Source: Mycobacterium sp. (GTDB lineage Bacteria; Actinomycetota; Actinomycetes; Mycobacteriales; Mycobacteriaceae). Taken from it: a stretch of 64,000 nucleotides of DNA. The DNA lies in NCBI GenBank assembly GCA_023264735.1, contig JAHFVD010000037.1:1-64000 (forward strand), in the 5' to 3' direction. This document shows positions 44,525 through 54,854 of the stretch, piece after piece; the stretch's first letter is position 1, and every line of letters starts with the position of its first letter. Below the pieces are notes generated by a model, which saw only the letters and a list, made by a program, of their open reading frames with translations, had not been told where the DNA came from and did not search any database. The position numbers and the translations under genes are program-made.

Positions 44525-47500
44525 AGCGGCGAGTCGAGCAGCCGGATCATCTGGGCGCGCATCTCGACCTTGCGCACCTTGCCGGTTACGGTCATCGGGA
44601 AGTCGTCGACGACACGCACGTAGCGCGGAATCTTGTAGTGCGCCAGCTTTCCGGCCGCGAACGCCTGCACGCCCGCGGCATCCAGGGGCGTACTGCCCGC
44701 GCGCATCTTGATCCACGCGCAGATCTCTTCCCCGTACCGAGGGTCGGGTACACCGATCACCTGGACGTCGTCGATATCGGGGTGGGTGTACAGGAATTCC
44801 TCGATCTCCCGGGGATAGACGTTCTCACCGCCGCGGATCACCATGTCCTTGATCCGCCCGACGATCTGGCAATAGCCGTCCTCGCGCATCACCGCGAGAT
44901 CGCCGGTGTGCATCCAGCCATCTTCGTCGATCGCTTCGGCGGTCTTGGTCTCGTCATTCCAGTATCCGAGCATCACCGAGTAGCCGCGGGTACAGAATTC
45001 GCCCGTCGCGCCGCGTTCGACGAGCGCGCCGGTTTCGGGGTCGACGATCTTGATCTCGACATGGGGGTGGGCCCGCCCGACGGTGGCGGTGCGGCGTTCC
45101 AGATCGTCGTCGATGAGGGTTTGACAGGAGACCGGCGACGTCTCGGTCATGCCGTAGGCGATAGAGACCTCCGACATGTTGAGCACATCCAGGCAGCGCT
45201 TCATGATTTCCACCGGGCATGGGGCGCCCGCCATGATGCCCGTTCGCAGGGACGTGACGTCACGGTGCGCAAGATCGGGGTGCCCGAGCATTGCGATGAA
45301 CATGGTCGGCACCCCGTAGAGCGCGGTGCAGCGCTCCTGTTCGACCGCGGCCAGGGTGGCGCCAGGATCGAAGCCGGCAGCCGGGATGACCATCGTCGCG
45401 CCGTGCGTAGTACACCCCAGATTGCCCATCACCATGCCGAAGCAGTGATAGAACGGCACCGGGATGCACAGCCGGTCGCCCGGGCGCAAGTTGATCAGGT
45501 CGGTGACGAAGAAACCGTTGTTGAGGATGTTGCGGTGCGACAGCATGGCCCCCTTGGGGGAACCCGTTGTGCCGGAGGTGTATTGGATATTGATGGGTTC
45601 AGATGGGGTCAGGGAGTCCATCCGGGCGCGCAGCTCCTCGGCGGACGTCTGGTCCGCCCGCTGCCGCAGCGACTCCCAGTCGGGGGAATCGAGGAACACC
45701 ACCTCGGTCACGTCCGGCACGTCGGGGCGTACCTCGGCGACCATGCTGCGGTAATCGGAGGACTTGAATTCGGTAGCCGACACCAGCAACCGGACGCCGG
45801 CATGCCGCAGGACATAAGCCAGTTCGTGGGTGCGGTAGGCGGGGTTGATGGTCACCAGGATCGCGCCGACCTTGGCGGTGGCGTACTGCAGGATGGTCCA
45901 CTCCGCGCAGTTCGGTGCCCAGATGCCGACGCGGTCGCCCTTGGAAATGCCGGACGAGATCAGTGCCCTTGCCAGCGAATCGATTTCGCGGTTCAGCTCG
46001 GCATAGGTCCAGCGCTTGCCTGACGCGACGTCGACCAGTGCGTCCACATCGGGGTATGCCGAGGCGGTGCGTTCGAAGTTCGCGCCGATGGTCTCATCCA
46101 GCAGGTCGACGCCGTCGGCCCCCGCGGTGTACGACAGCGGTGCGCCGTACCGCTCGCGCAGGACGGTCTTGAGTACCTTCCCGCTGGCGTTGCGGGGCAA
46201 CGCGTCAACAATGGCCACACGGCGGGGGCGCTTGTAGGCCGCCAGGTGCTCGCGGCAGTGCGATTCGATCTCTTCGTCGGTCGGCGGGTCAGCGGGATCG
46301 CGCGGCACGATCACCGCCAGGGGAGTCTCGCCCCACTTCGGGTCCGGCACACCGATGACGGCCGCCTCGGCGATCTTAGGGTGGGCCGCCAGGGCGTTCT
46401 CGACCTCGGCGCTGTAGATGTTCTCACCACCGGAAATGATCATGTCTTTCTTTCGATCGACCACGTAGATGTAGCCGTTCCCATCCTGCCTGACCAGGTC
46501 GCCGGAATGGAACCATCCGCCGCGAAAAGCCTCTTCGGTTTCAGCCGGTTTGTTCCAGTAGCCCGTCATCACCAGTGGGCCTTGATAGACGATCTCGCCG
46601 ACCGTTCCCGGCGCGACGTCGTTCATCTCGTCATCGACGATGCGGGCCTCGACGTTGAGCATCGGCGTGCCCACCGAGCCGATCTTTTTGATCGCGTCGT
46701 CGCCACGCAGCAGGCACGTGATCGGGCTGCATTCGGTCTGTCCGAACGCGGCGACGATCTCGGCGCCTCCGAAGGCGTCGATCATGTTCTGCAACAGGGT
46801 GGTCGACGCCGGGGCGGCACCCCACCAGATACGCCGCAGATGCGAGAGATCCCATTCGGCGAGGCCGTCCATCGCGCAGACGATCTGCCACTGCGCCGGG
46901 GTCATCCAGCACGAGGTCACCCGTTCCGCGACGATGGTGCGCACCGTCTGCTCGGCGTCGAATCCGCCCGAGGACGGGATGACGACTTTGCCGCCGGTCA
47001 AGAATGCGGGCAACATCCCCGATACGCCTGCAGTGTGGAACAGCGGTGCCACGCCCAACCAGCAGTCGTCGTCGGCGCGATGGCCCAGCGTCGCAATCGA
47101 ACTAAACGCGTGCAGATAGAGGTTGCGGTGAGTCAGTACCGCGCCTTTGGGGAAGCCGGTGGTACCCGAGGTGTACATGATGAAGGCGGGGTCGTTGTCG
47201 CTAACGGAGAGGTCGACGGACTCCACACCGGCACCGTCGATCGCGTCCTGCAGGTCGCCGCCGATGGTCAGCACGGTGTGCACCGATGACGCCCGCGCCC
47301 GCTCGAGCACCGGTGCCAGCGCGGCATCAACGACCACCGCGCTCGCGCCGCTGTCGGCGAGCAGGTAGGCGATCTCGTCGGCGACCAGGCGGAAATTCAG
47401 CGGTACCACGACCGCCCCCAGACGTAGTGCGGCGAACCAGGTTTCGACGATTTCCAGGCTGTTGAGCCCCAGCACGGCGACCCGATCGCCGCGCCTGATC

Positions 47501-47664
47501 CCTCGTTGTGTCAATGCGTCGGCCAGCCGCGTCACTCGGGCGTCTACCTCGCTGAAGGTGGCGCGGCGGCGCGGGTCGGCGAAAGCGTCGGTGTCGGGAC
47601 GCACCCGCGCGTGCCGGGCGAGGACGTCGCTCAGGGTGATCCCCGTCGACGCGGACGTGGTCAT
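44521..47664 (-). CDS. double acyl-CoA synthetase: two complete AMP-binding enzymes fused
   Basis: 1047 residues in one frame, with two full ANL synthetases. Module 1 (about 1-515): [11 protein letters not shown] (164-174), [36 protein letters not shown] and [11 protein letters not shown]. Module 2 (about 525-1047): [11 protein letters not shown] (near 695), [36 protein letters not shown] and MTVTGKVRK. Both keep the catalytic Lys. The linker is only about 10-20 residues. It overlaps fadE18 downstream of the same operon start (fadE17/echA13), so it likely supplies their acyl-CoA substrates. Two substrates or a pseudo-dimer are possible. Confidence 0.88.
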   Translation of the reverse strand: MTTSASTGITLSDVLARHARVRPDTDAFADPRRRATFSEVDARVTRLADALTQRGIRRGDRVAVLGLNSLEIVETWFAALRLGAVVVPLNFRLVADEIAYLLADSGASAVVVDAALAPVLERARASSVHTVLTIGGDLQDAIDGAGVESVDLSVSDNDPAFIMYTSGTTGFPKGAVLTHRNLYLHAFSSIATLGHRADDDCWLGVAPLFHTAGVSGMLPAFLTGGKVVIPSSGGFDAEQTVRTIVAERVTSCWMTPAQWQIVCAMDGLAEWDLSHLRRIWWGAAPASTTLLQNMIDAFGGAEIVAAFGQTECSPITCLLRGDDAIKKIGSVGTPMLNVEARIVDDEMNDVAPGTVGEIVYQGPLVMTGYWNKPAETEEAFRGGWFHSGDLVRQDGNGYIYVVDRKKDMIISGGENIYSAEVENALAAHPKIAEAAVIGVPDPKWGETPLAVIVPRDPADPPTDEEIESHCREHLAAYKRPRRVAIVDALPRNASGKVLKTVLRERYGAPLSYTAGADGVDLLDETIGANFERTASAYPDVDALVDVASGKRWTYAELNREIDSLARALISSGISKGDRVGIWAPNCAEWTILQYATAKVGAILVTINPAYRTHELAYVLRHAGVRLLVSATEFKSSDYRSMVAEVRPDVPDVTEVVFLDSPDWESLRQRADQTSAEELRARMDSLTPSEPINIQYTSGTTGSPKGAMLSHRNILNNGFFVTDLINLRPGDRLCIPVPFYHCFGMVMGNLGCTTHGATMVIPAAGFDPGATLAAVEQERCTALYGVPTMFIAMLGHPDLAHRDVTSLRTGIMAGAPCPVEIMKRCLDVLNMSEVSIAYGMTETSPVSCQTLIDDDLERRTATVGRAHPHVEIKIVDPETGALVERGATGEFCTRGYSVMLGYWNDETKTAEAIDEDGWMHTGDLAVMREDGYCQIVGRIKDMVIRGGENVYPREIEEFLYTHPDIDDVQVIGVPDPRYGEEICAWIKMRAGSTPLDAAGVQAFAAGKLAHYKIPRYVRVVDDFPMTVTGKVRKVEMRAQMIRLLDSPL

Positions 47665-48755
47665 AGGCCGACCCGGTCGGCGAGCAGTGCCCGGTGCTGG
47701 GTGCTGCTACCGAAGAGGGCCTCGGTGGTCTTGGCCCGTCGCAGATAGAGGTGCAAGTCGTGCTCCCAGGTGAAGGCGATACCACCGTGCACCTGCGTGG
47801 CCGTGCTCGCGCAGAGGGTGAACGTGTCGGCGGCCTGCGCCTTCACCAACGGCGCGGCGATGGCCAATTCACCGGGGTCGCCGGCACTCATCGCTGCGAA
47901 CATCACCGCCACCCTGGTCGCGTCGATCTCGATCGCCATCTCGGCGCACATATGCTTGACCGCCTGGAACATTCCGATCGCCCGATCGAACTGCTTTCTA
48001 CTGCAGGAATACTCGACCGACAGGGCCAAGCAGGCTTCGGCGCCGCCGAGCATCTCGGCGGCTAGCAGCACTCGTGCGGTGTCCAGCACCCGCTCGAACT
48101 GATCGGGGGCGGCGTCAAGGGGTTCGGCCGGGGCCTGCCGCAGCGTCACCCGGGCAACGGGCCGGGTGATGTCGAACGACGGCAGCCGCTCGACGCTGAC
48201 ACCGGGTGCATCGGCGTTGACCACGTAGAGCCCGACCGCCTCGTCGGCGCGTGCCGCGACGACGAACAAGCCTGCGACATGGCCGTGCAGAACCGGCGTG
48301 GATACCCCGTCCAGCACTGTCCGGCCCGTATCTCGAGAGGCTGACACCGTCGCTGCTGCCGGGTCGGTGGCGCCGGGCCCGGTGGCCGCGAACGCCGCGA
48401 TGCGCTCGCCGGTGAGCAGTGCGGGCAGCAGGCGCTGACGTTGTTCCTCGCTGCCCATGCTCAGCACGGCCTGCACGGCGAAGGCGTGGCCGGCCAGCGG
48501 AACGGGGGTCAGTGCACGGCCGAATTCCTCGAACGCGATCGCCGATTCGACCAAGGTGCCGCCTACCCCGCCGTACTCCTCCGGGACCGGTAACCCAGGT
48601 AGTTCCAGTTCGCGACAGAGTCGTTGCCACAGCCGGTCGTCGTGGCCGTGTGCTCCGGCGACGTCGCGGACCCACGACAGCGGGGTGGCCTCCTGCAGGA
48701 AGGCGCGCATCGAATCACGAAAGTCCAGTTGCTCGGTGTTGTACCGAAAATCCAT
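47661..48755 (-). CDS. fadE18: acyl-CoA dehydrogenase, FadE18-like
   Basis: 364 residues, beginning [20 protein letters not shown], with [25 protein letters not shown] and the C-terminal [22 protein letters not shown]. Length and place match M. tuberculosis Rv1933c (fadE18, 363 residues), third gene of the fadE18-fadE17-echA13 set. The FAD-loop region ([19 protein letters not shown]) is poorly conserved, as in the non-catalytic subunits of mycobacterial alpha2beta2 FadE pairs, so it probably works with FadE17. Overlaps the double synthetase gene by four bases. Confidence 0.88.
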   Translation of the reverse strand: MDFRYNTEQLDFRDSMRAFLQEATPLSWVRDVAGAHGHDDRLWQRLCRELELPGLPVPEEYGGVGGTLVESAIAFEEFGRALTPVPLAGHAFAVQAVLSMGSEEQRQRLLPALLTGERIAAFAATGPGATDPAAATVSASRDTGRTVLDGVSTPVLHGHVAGLFVVAARADEAVGLYVVNADAPGVSVERLPSFDITRPVARVTLRQAPAEPLDAAPDQFERVLDTARVLLAAEMLGGAEACLALSVEYSCSRKQFDRAIGMFQAVKHMCAEMAIEIDATRVAVMFAAMSAGDPGELAIAAPLVKAQAADTFTLCASTATQVHGGIAFTWEHDLHLYLRRAKTTEALFGSSTQHRALLADRVGL

Positions 48756-48756
48756 G

Positions 48757-49971
48757 TCAGCGCGGCTCCTTCGGAAGTCCGAGCAGCCGTTCGCCGATCA
48801 CGTTGCGCTGGATCTGTGAGCTGCCCGCGTAGATGGTGGCGGCCCGTGCGTATAGCAGCTCGTCGAGCCAGCAGGCCGCCGAATTCGGTGTCCCTGGTAC
48901 CGGGATGATCAGTGCGCCGCCGTTTCCCGGGCCGTCTGCGTACAGCGCGTCGACACCCAGGATCTCGACGGCCAGGTCGGTGTACCTGCGGAAGTATTCG
49001 CTCCAGATCACCTTGTTGATGGCGGCCTCGGCACCCGGTCGCTGTCCGTTCAGCAGTGCGGTCAGACCGCGGTAGCCCTGGTAGCGCAGGATCTGTACGC
49101 GCGAGTAGCACCACGCCAACTCGTCACGGACCAGAGGATCGGTGTGCCGACCCCGCTCCCTGGCGAGTTGCCGTAACCAATCCAGCCCTCGGCCGAACTC
49201 GATTGCCGCCGTGGTGATCTGGGATCCACGTTCAAAGCCGAGGACCGTCATCGCGGTCGCCCAGCCGCCGCCGATCCCGCCCAGCACATCGATCGCCCTG
49301 GCGCGGGCGTCGGTGAAGAAGACCTCGGAGAACGACGCGTGCCCGGCCGCGTTGACGATGGGCCGCACCACCACACCCGGCTGGTCGACCGGCACCAACA
49401 ACATCGACAGGCCTTTGTGCTTCGGCACTTCGGGGTCCGTGCGGGCCAGGACGAAGATCCAGTTGGCCGTCGGACCCGCCGACGTCCAGATCTTCTGGCC
49501 GTTGATCAGCCATTCACCGCCGTGGAGCACCGCTTTCGTCCGCACCGATGCGAGATCCGAACCGGCCTCCGGTTCGGAGAAGCCCTGGCACCAGCGGTCC
49601 TCGGCGGACAGGATGCGCGGTAGGAAGTGTTTCTTCTGCTCCTCGGTGCCCACCGCGATCAGGGTGTTGCCCAGCAGATCGATGCCGAACATGTCGTTCT
49701 CGTCGCGCTCGGGCGCGCCGCCGCGGGAGAATTCCTCGGCCAGCACCGCCTGCTCGATCACGGACAGACCGCCGCCGCCGTACTCCTTGGGCCAGGAGAC
49801 GGCCACCAGGCCACGGTCGGTGAGTACCTTGCGCCACCGATGCCGGAGTTCTTCACGCTCTTCGGGCGGCAGGGCACCGGGCCCGGTCCAGTCCGGTGGC
49901 AGATGTTCGGACAGGAAGGCCCGGATCTCTCCGCGGAACGTCTGCGCTTCGGGGGGATAGTCGATGTCCAC
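48757..49971 (-). CDS. fadE17: acyl-CoA dehydrogenase, FadE17-like
   Basis: 404 residues from the GTG at 49971 (sequence [20 protein letters not shown]); the longer frame to 50097 overlaps echA13. Well-conserved FadE motifs: [48 protein letters not shown]. tuberculosis Rv1934c (fadE17, 409 residues) has the same neighbours. Probably the FAD-binding catalytic partner of FadE18. One base separates it from fadE18. Confidence 0.9.
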   Translation of the reverse strand: MDIDYPPEAQTFRGEIRAFLSEHLPPDWTGPGALPPEEREELRHRWRKVLTDRGLVAVSWPKEYGGGGLSVIEQAVLAEEFSRGGAPERDENDMFGIDLLGNTLIAVGTEEQKKHFLPRILSAEDRWCQGFSEPEAGSDLASVRTKAVLHGGEWLINGQKIWTSAGPTANWIFVLARTDPEVPKHKGLSMLLVPVDQPGVVVRPIVNAAGHASFSEVFFTDARARAIDVLGGIGGGWATAMTVLGFERGSQITTAAIEFGRGLDWLRQLARERGRHTDPLVRDELAWCYSRVQILRYQGYRGLTALLNGQRPGAEAAINKVIWSEYFRRYTDLAVEILGVDALYADGPGNGGALIIPVPGTPNSAACWLDELLYARAATIYAGSSQIQRNVIGERLLGLPKEPR

Positions 49972-49988
49972 CTGTGCTTCGCTCCCGA

Positions 49989-50921
49989 TCAGGGCCGGTT
50001 CTTGGTGGCGGGCAGGATCTCCGGAGCCAGCCGCCAGTCCTCGAGTCCGTCCTCGAGGGTCCCGATGCCCAGGGGATTGCCATTCAGTTCGGCCCAATGC
50101 GAGTGATTGAGCTGGTGTAGCGAGAAGCAGGCGTCCAGCGCGGTGGAGAAGCCCATGGCATCCACGGTCTGGTTCACCGACTCCTTGATCAGCAGCGACG
50201 CGACAGTCGGCACCTTGGCGATGCGGCGGGCGAACTCGATGGTGCGCTCCGAGAGCTCATCGGTCGGGAAGACCTTGCTGACCATCCCGAGGGCGTGGGC
50301 GTCGTCGGCGCTCAGTGAGTCGCCGGTGAGCAGCAGTTCTTTGGCCTTGCGCGGTCCGAACTCCCAGGGGTGGCCGAAGTACTCCACCCCGCACATCCCC
50401 AGCCGGGTGCCGACCACGTCGGCGAAGGTCGTGTCCTCCGCGGCGACAATGAGATCGCAGCACCAGGTCAGCATCAGACCCGCCGACAAGACCAGTCCGT
50501 GCACCTCGGCAATGGTGATCTTGCGCAGGTTGCGCCACCGCTTGGTGTTCTGGAAGAAGTAGTGCCATTCCTGCCGGTGCCGGGCGGCGGCGCCGGTCAG
50601 CGTTCCGCCGTTGCATTGGTAGGTGGGGTGCTGACCCGGTCCGCCGGAGCGTTCCCGGACGTCGTCGGAGGACCCGAGGTCGTGGCCGGCCGAGAAGCAC
50701 GGGCCCGCGCCGCGCAGGATCACCACGCGCACGGTGTCGTCCTCTTCGGCCAGTTCGAACGCCGTCCCGAGCTCGACGAGCATTCCCCGGTTCTGGGCAT
50801 TGCGCTGTTTCGGGCGATCGAGCGTGATCACGGCGATCCGGCCGTCGTCGGATCCACTCCCCGGGTCGCTTCGCTCCTGCCCGCCGATGACCTCGTACCC
50901 GATGTAGTCGAAATGCTGCAC
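49989..50921 (-). CDS. echA13: enoyl-CoA hydratase/isomerase family protein, EchA13-like
   Basis: 310 residues from the GTG at 50921, preceded by GGGAG. Crotonase motifs: [28 protein letters not shown] (oxyanion hole) and [16 protein letters not shown]. tuberculosis Rv1935c (echA13) is the syntenic counterpart. Residues 12-21 ([10 protein letters not shown]) are encoded by the interspersed 28-bp repeat at 50859-50886 and interrupt the usual N-terminal strand without breaking the frame. First gene of the minus-strand operon; faces Rv1936-like gene. Confidence 0.88.
   Translation of the reverse strand: MQHFDYIGYEVIGGQERSDPGSGSDDGRIAVITLDRPKQRNAQNRGMLVELGTAFELAEEDDTVRVVILRGAGPCFSAGHDLGSSDDVRERSGGPGQHPTYQCNGGTLTGAAARHRQEWHYFFQNTKRWRNLRKITIAEVHGLVLSAGLMLTWCCDLIVAAEDTTFADVVGTRLGMCGVEYFGHPWEFGPRKAKELLLTGDSLSADDAHALGMVSKVFPTDELSERTIEFARRIAKVPTVASLLIKESVNQTVDAMGFSTALDACFSLHQLNHSHWAELNGNPLGIGTLEDGLEDWRLAPEILPATKNRP
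50859..50886. repeat. 28-bp interspersed repeat, copy 1 (inside echA13)
   Basis: Core GGTCGCTTCGCTCCTGCCCG at 50864-50883, continuing CCG; 27 of 28 bases match copy 2 at 56715-56742. Inserted in frame. Confidence 0.75.
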
Positions 50922-51037
50922 GAATGCTCCCTTCCTTCGTTGCGTATGGCCGCCGTTGATGCAGCACGCTACGCGGATGCCGATCACAATGTCCATAGCC
51001 GATACGCTCGATTTGAAACTAGCGGCTCAGTAAACAA

Positions 51038-51057
51038 GCAAGAAAACTGGTTCTTGC
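51038..51057. promoter_or_regulatory. palindrome in the echA13/Rv1936-like divergent promoter, Mce3R operator candidate
   Basis: GCAAGAAAACTGGTTCTTGC: perfect 7-bp arms GCAAGAA/TTCTTGC around six bases. In M. tuberculosis, Mce3R controls both divergent units from the equivalent intergenic region. A third TCTTGC half-site follows at 51071-51076. Confidence 0.6.
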
Positions 51058-51064
51058 ATCCGAT

Positions 51065-51075
51065 CAAGTATCTTG
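51065..51075. promoter_or_regulatory. second inverted repeat of the divergent promoter
   Basis: CAAGTATCTTG: perfect 4-bp arms around three bases. Its TCTTGC half-site lies 19 bp from the one at 51052, about two helical turns, consistent with tandem binding by a two-domain TetR protein such as Mce3R. Confidence 0.45.
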
Positions 51076-51146
51076 CTAGTACTGTGGTGTAAGTCGCAGC
51101 CGACGGATCAGGTGCGCTTGCTCGACCACTACCGAGAGGGTTCAAG

Positions 51147-52256
51147 ATGGAGATCGGAATTTTCCTGATGCCGGCGCATCCACCGGAGCGCAGCCTGTAT
51201 GACGCGACCCAGTGGGACCTTGACCTGATCGCGCTGGCTGACGAACTCGGCTACGTGGAGGCGTGGGTCGGTGAGCACTTCACGGTGCCGTGGGAACCGA
51301 TCTGCGCGCCGGATCTGCTGCTGGCTCAGGCGCTGCTGCGCACTAAGAACATCAAGCTCGCTCCCGGCGCGCATCTGCTGCCGTATCACCATCCGGTCGA
51401 GCTGGCCCACCGGGTGGCGTACTTCGACCACCTCGCGCAGGGCCGGTTCATGCTCGGTGTCGGCGCCAGTGGCATTCCGGGGGACTGGGCACTGTTCGAC
51501 GTCGACGGCCAGAACGGTGAGCACCGCGAGATGACCCGTGAGGCGCTCGAGATCATGCTGAAGGTCTGGACCGAGGACCAACCGTGGGAGTTCCGCGGCA
51601 AGTACTGGAATGCCAACGGAATCGCGCCGATGTTCGAAGGCCTGATGAAGCGGCACATCAAGCCCTTCCAGGCGCCGCACCCCCCGATCGGGGTGACCGG
51701 CTTCAGTGCGGGGTCCGAGACGCTGAAGATGGCCGGAGAGCGCGGCTACCTCCCGATGAGCCTGGATCTCAACACCGAATACGTTGCCTCGCACTGGGAC
51801 GCGGTGCTCGAAGGTGCCGCGCGGTCTGGACGCACGCCGGATCGCAAGGACTGGCGCCTGGTGCGTGAGGTCATCGTCGCCGAAACCGACGAGCAGGCGT
51901 TCCGCTACGCCGTGGACGGCATGATGGGCCGCAATATGCGCGAGTACGTCTTGCCGACCTTCCGGATGTTCGGCATGACCAAGTTCTACAAGCACAACCC
52001 GTCGGTGCCTGACGAAGACGTGACCCCGGAGTACTTGGCCGAGAACACCTTTGTGGTCGGCTCGGTCGAGACCGTGGTCGACAAGCTGGAAGCCACCTAC
52101 GACCAGGTCGGCGGATTCGGCCATCTGCTGATCCTCGGATTCGACTACCTCGACAACCCCGGTCCGTGGAAGGAGTCCATGCGGCTGCTGGCCGAGGAGG
52201 TCATGCCGCGGCTCAACGCGCGCATCGCCAAGAAGCCGGCGTCGTTGATCGTCTGA
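51147..52256 (+). CDS. LLM-class flavin-dependent monooxygenase, Rv1936-like
   Basis: 369 residues, the same length as M. tuberculosis Rv1936. Luciferase-like: EIGIFLMPAHPPERSLYDAT, ADELGYVEAWVGEHFTVPWE, LAPGAHLLPYHHPVELAHRV, GRFMLGVGASGIPGDW. The N-terminus also resembles limonene-monooxygenase-annotated proteins, so FMN-dependent oxygenation of a hydrophobic substrate is likely. First gene of the operon 51147-57866, directly behind the Mce3R-type operator region; FMNH2 would come from a reductase. The flavin reductase gene found in M. tuberculosis between ephB and ribA1 (Rv1939) is absent here. Confidence 0.9.
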   Translation: MEIGIFLMPAHPPERSLYDATQWDLDLIALADELGYVEAWVGEHFTVPWEPICAPDLLLAQALLRTKNIKLAPGAHLLPYHHPVELAHRVAYFDHLAQGRFMLGVGASGIPGDWALFDVDGQNGEHREMTREALEIMLKVWTEDQPWEFRGKYWNANGIAPMFEGLMKRHIKPFQAPHPPIGVTGFSAGSETLKMAGERGYLPMSLDLNTEYVASHWDAVLEGAARSGRTPDRKDWRLVREVIVAETDEQAFRYAVDGMMGRNMREYVLPTFRMFGMTKFYKHNPSVPDEDVTPEYLAENTFVVGSVETVVDKLEATYDQVGGFGHLLILGFDYLDNPGPWKESMRLLAEEVMPRLNARIAKKPASLIV

Positions 52257-52291
52257 CCGGAATCCGTAGGACGACTGAGAGGAAGCGAGCC

Positions 52292-54841
52292 ATGCAGGCG
52301 GCTACAAACGTCCCAGCGATCACCGTGCGGTATTCGGACGGAACGCAGAAGTCGATGCCAGTGCTGCCCGACCAGTCGATCCTGGAGGCTGCCGAGGAAC
52401 ACGGCATTGCGATCGTCAACGAATGTCAGAGCGGGATCTGCGGAACGTGCGTGGCCACCTGTGCGTCAGGTGATTACGAGATGGGTCGCACCGAAGGGCT
52501 TTCCGAGGTCGAACGGGATGCCCGCAAGGTCTTGACCTGTCAGACCTTCGCGAAGTCCGACTGTGTGATCAGCCTGCAGTACCCGGCCGATGACAACGCC
52601 GCGCGGTTGGTCACCGGCTTCGGCGTGGTGACCGCCGTCGAGCGCGTGTCGCCAACCACGGCGCTGCTGCGTATCGATGTCTCCGGGCTGGACCCGCTGG
52701 TCTATCTGCCGGGGCAGTTCGCGCAATTGCAGGTACCGGGGACCAGTGTGTGGCGCAACTATTCCTATGCGCATCCCGCCGACGGACGCACCGAGGTGGA
52801 GTTCATCGTGCGGCTGCTGTCGCAGGGCGTGATGTCGGACTACCTGCGCGAAAGCGCCAAATCCGGCGACCGAATCGCCATGCGCTGCAGCAAGGGTGGC
52901 TTCTACCTGCGACCGCCCGTACGGCCGGTGGTCCTGGTGGCCGGCGGCACCGGTCTGTCGGCGATCCTCGCGATGGCACAGAGCCTGGACGACGGTCACC
53001 GCGGGCCGGTCCATCTGTTGTACGGCGTGAGCAATGTCGACGACCTCTGCAAGCTCGACGAACTCGAGGCGCTGAAGCGGCGGTTGCCGGGGCTGGAAGT
53101 CCACACCGTCGTCTCCCGCCCGAGTGCGGAGTGGGACGGGCCGGTAGGCCGGGTCACCGATGTGCTCGACGCGCGCGTGTTCGACGGCGGTAACGCCGAT
53201 GTGTACCTGTGCGGCCCGGCCGGGCTGGTTAGCGACACCCGGAAATGGCTGGATGACAACGGTATCCACGGAATCGGTCTGTACTACGAGAAGTTCGTGG
53301 CCTCCGGCGCCGCGCGCCGGCGAACAGCACCACGGCTGGACTACGCCACGATCGATCTGGCCGACGTGCGCCGCCGTGGGCGCGGCACCGCGGTGGTGGT
53401 CGGCGGCAGCATCGCGGGAATCGCCGCGGCCAAGGTGCTCAGCGAGACCTTCGACAAAGTGATCGTGCTGGAAAAGGACCCGCCGCATGCCCGCCGCGAG
53501 GGCAGGCCCGGAGCGGCACAAGGCTGGCACCTGCACCATCTACTCACCGCGGGCCGCATCGAACTGGAGCGGTTCTTCCCGGGAATCATCGACGATATGG
53601 TCCGCGAGGGTGCATTCGACGTCGACATGGCTGCCCAGTACCGCATCCGGCTCGGCGGTACCTGGAAGAAACCAGGTACCGGGCCCATCCAGATCGTCTG
53701 CGCCGGCCGACCCCTGCTCGAGTGGTGTGTGCGGCGCCGCCTTGACGACGAACCGCGGATCAGCTTCCACTACGAGTCTGAAGTGGCCGACCTCGTCTAC
53801 GACCGTGGCGACGACACCGTCATCGGTGTCGCGGTCGCCCGCGACGGTGACGGACTCGACGTGGTGCCAGCAGAATTCGTCGTGGATGCCTCGGGAAAGA
53901 ACACACGCTTTCCGGAATTCCTGGACCGCATCGGTATCGGGGCGCCGGAGGTCGAGCAGGACATCATCAACTGCTTCTACTCCACGATGTTCCACAAGGT
54001 GCCGCCGGAGCGGCAGTGGGACGACAAGGTGATGGTCATCTGCTACGCATACCGCCCCTATGAGGACACCTACGCCGCGCAGTACTACACCGACAGCTCA
54101 CGCACCATCCTGTCCACGTCACTGGTCGCCTACAACTGCTATTCGCCTCCGCGCACGGCACAGGAGTTCCGGGAATTCGCCAACCTCATGCCATCGGCGG
54201 TGATCGGGGAGAACATCGACGGACTCGAGCCGTCCTCGCCGATCTACAACTTCCGCTACCCCAACATGCTGCGGCTGCACTACGAGAAGAAGCGCAACCT
54301 GCCGCGCGCACTTCTGGTCGTCGGTGATGCCTACACCAGTGCCGACCCGGTATCCGGGCTAGGGATGACCCTGGCGCTCAAGGAAGTTCGCGAGATGCAG
54401 CTGCTGCTGGCGATGTACGAGCCCACCCACCCGGATCTGCCGCGTCGCTACTTCCGCAAGATCGCCAAGCTGGCCGACACGGCCTGGTTCGTCATCCGCG
54501 AGCAGAACCTGCGCTTCGACTGGGTCAAGGACGTGGACAAGAAGCGGCCCTTCTACTTTGGCGCACTGACCTGGTACATGGACCGGGTGATGGAGTTGGT
54601 GCACGACGATCCGGAGACCTACAACGAGTTCCTCGCCGTCGTACATCTGGTCAAACCGGCAGCGGCACTGATGACGCCGAAGGTGGCGGCGCGCGTGGTC
54701 GGGAAATGGGCCAGGACCAAACTGTCCGGGCAGAAGACCCTGATCGCCCGCAACTACGAGAACCGCACCATCCCGCCCCCCGACCACCTGACCCAAACCG
54801 AGGAATTGCCGGTCGGTTTGGCTACAACCCGCTCCCACTAG
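52292..54841 (+). CDS. three-module protein: [2Fe-2S] ferredoxin - FAD/NAD reductase - FAD hydroxylase (Rv1937-like)
   Basis: 849 residues from the ATG at 52292. Module 1 (1-95): plant-type ferredoxin with Cys45-x4-Cys50-x2-Cys53 and Cys83. Module 2 (about 103-340): ferredoxin-NADP-reductase-like, RNYSYA (155-160, FAD), VLVAGGTGLS (214-223, NAD(P)), CGP (307-309). Module 3 (about 363-849): PHBH/squalene-epoxidase-like flavoprotein with VVVGGSIAG (368-376), DASGKNTRFP (532-541) and GDAYTSADPVSGLGM (678-692). Counterpart of M. tuberculosis Rv1937 (839 residues). Modules 1-2 match benzoate-dioxygenase-type reductases, so the chain may feed NAD(P)H electrons internally to the hydroxylase or to an outside oxygenase. 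Followed 13 bp later by ephB. Confidence 0.92.
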   Translation: MQAATNVPAITVRYSDGTQKSMPVLPDQSILEAAEEHGIAIVNECQSGICGTCVATCASGDYEMGRTEGLSEVERDARKVLTCQTFAKSDCVISLQYPADDNAARLVTGFGVVTAVERVSPTTALLRIDVSGLDPLVYLPGQFAQLQVPGTSVWRNYSYAHPADGRTEVEFIVRLLSQGVMSDYLRESAKSGDRIAMRCSKGGFYLRPPVRPVVLVAGGTGLSAILAMAQSLDDGHRGPVHLLYGVSNVDDLCKLDELEALKRRLPGLEVHTVVSRPSAEWDGPVGRVTDVLDARVFDGGNADVYLCGPAGLVSDTRKWLDDNGIHGIGLYYEKFVASGAARRRTAPRLDYATIDLADVRRRGRGTAVVVGGSIAGIAAAKVLSETFDKVIVLEKDPPHARREGRPGAAQGWHLHHLLTAGRIELERFFPGIIDDMVREGAFDVDMAAQYRIRLGGTWKKPGTGPIQIVCAGRPLLEWCVRRRLDDEPRISFHYESEVADLVYDRGDDTVIGVAVARDGDGLDVVPAEFVVDASGKNTRFPEFLDRIGIGAPEVEQDIINCFYSTMFHKVPPERQWDDKVMVICYAYRPYEDTYAAQYYTDSSRTILSTSLVAYNCYSPPRTAQEFREFANLMPSAVIGENIDGLEPSSPIYNFRYPNMLRLHYEKKRNLPRALLVVGDAYTSADPVSGLGMTLALKEVREMQLLLAMYEPTHPDLPRRYFRKIAKLADTAWFVIREQNLRFDWVKDVDKKRPFYFGALTWYMDRVMELVHDDPETYNEFLAVVHLVKPAAALMTPKVAARVVGKWARTKLSGQKTLIARNYENRTIPPPDHLTQTEELPVGLATTRSH

Positions 54842-54854
54842 AGAAGAGGATCAG

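Noticed and set aside
44476..46023. 515-residue plus-strand frame
   Set aside because: Shadow of the double acyl-CoA synthetase; rich in His, Asp, Val and Gly as expected from the complementary strand.
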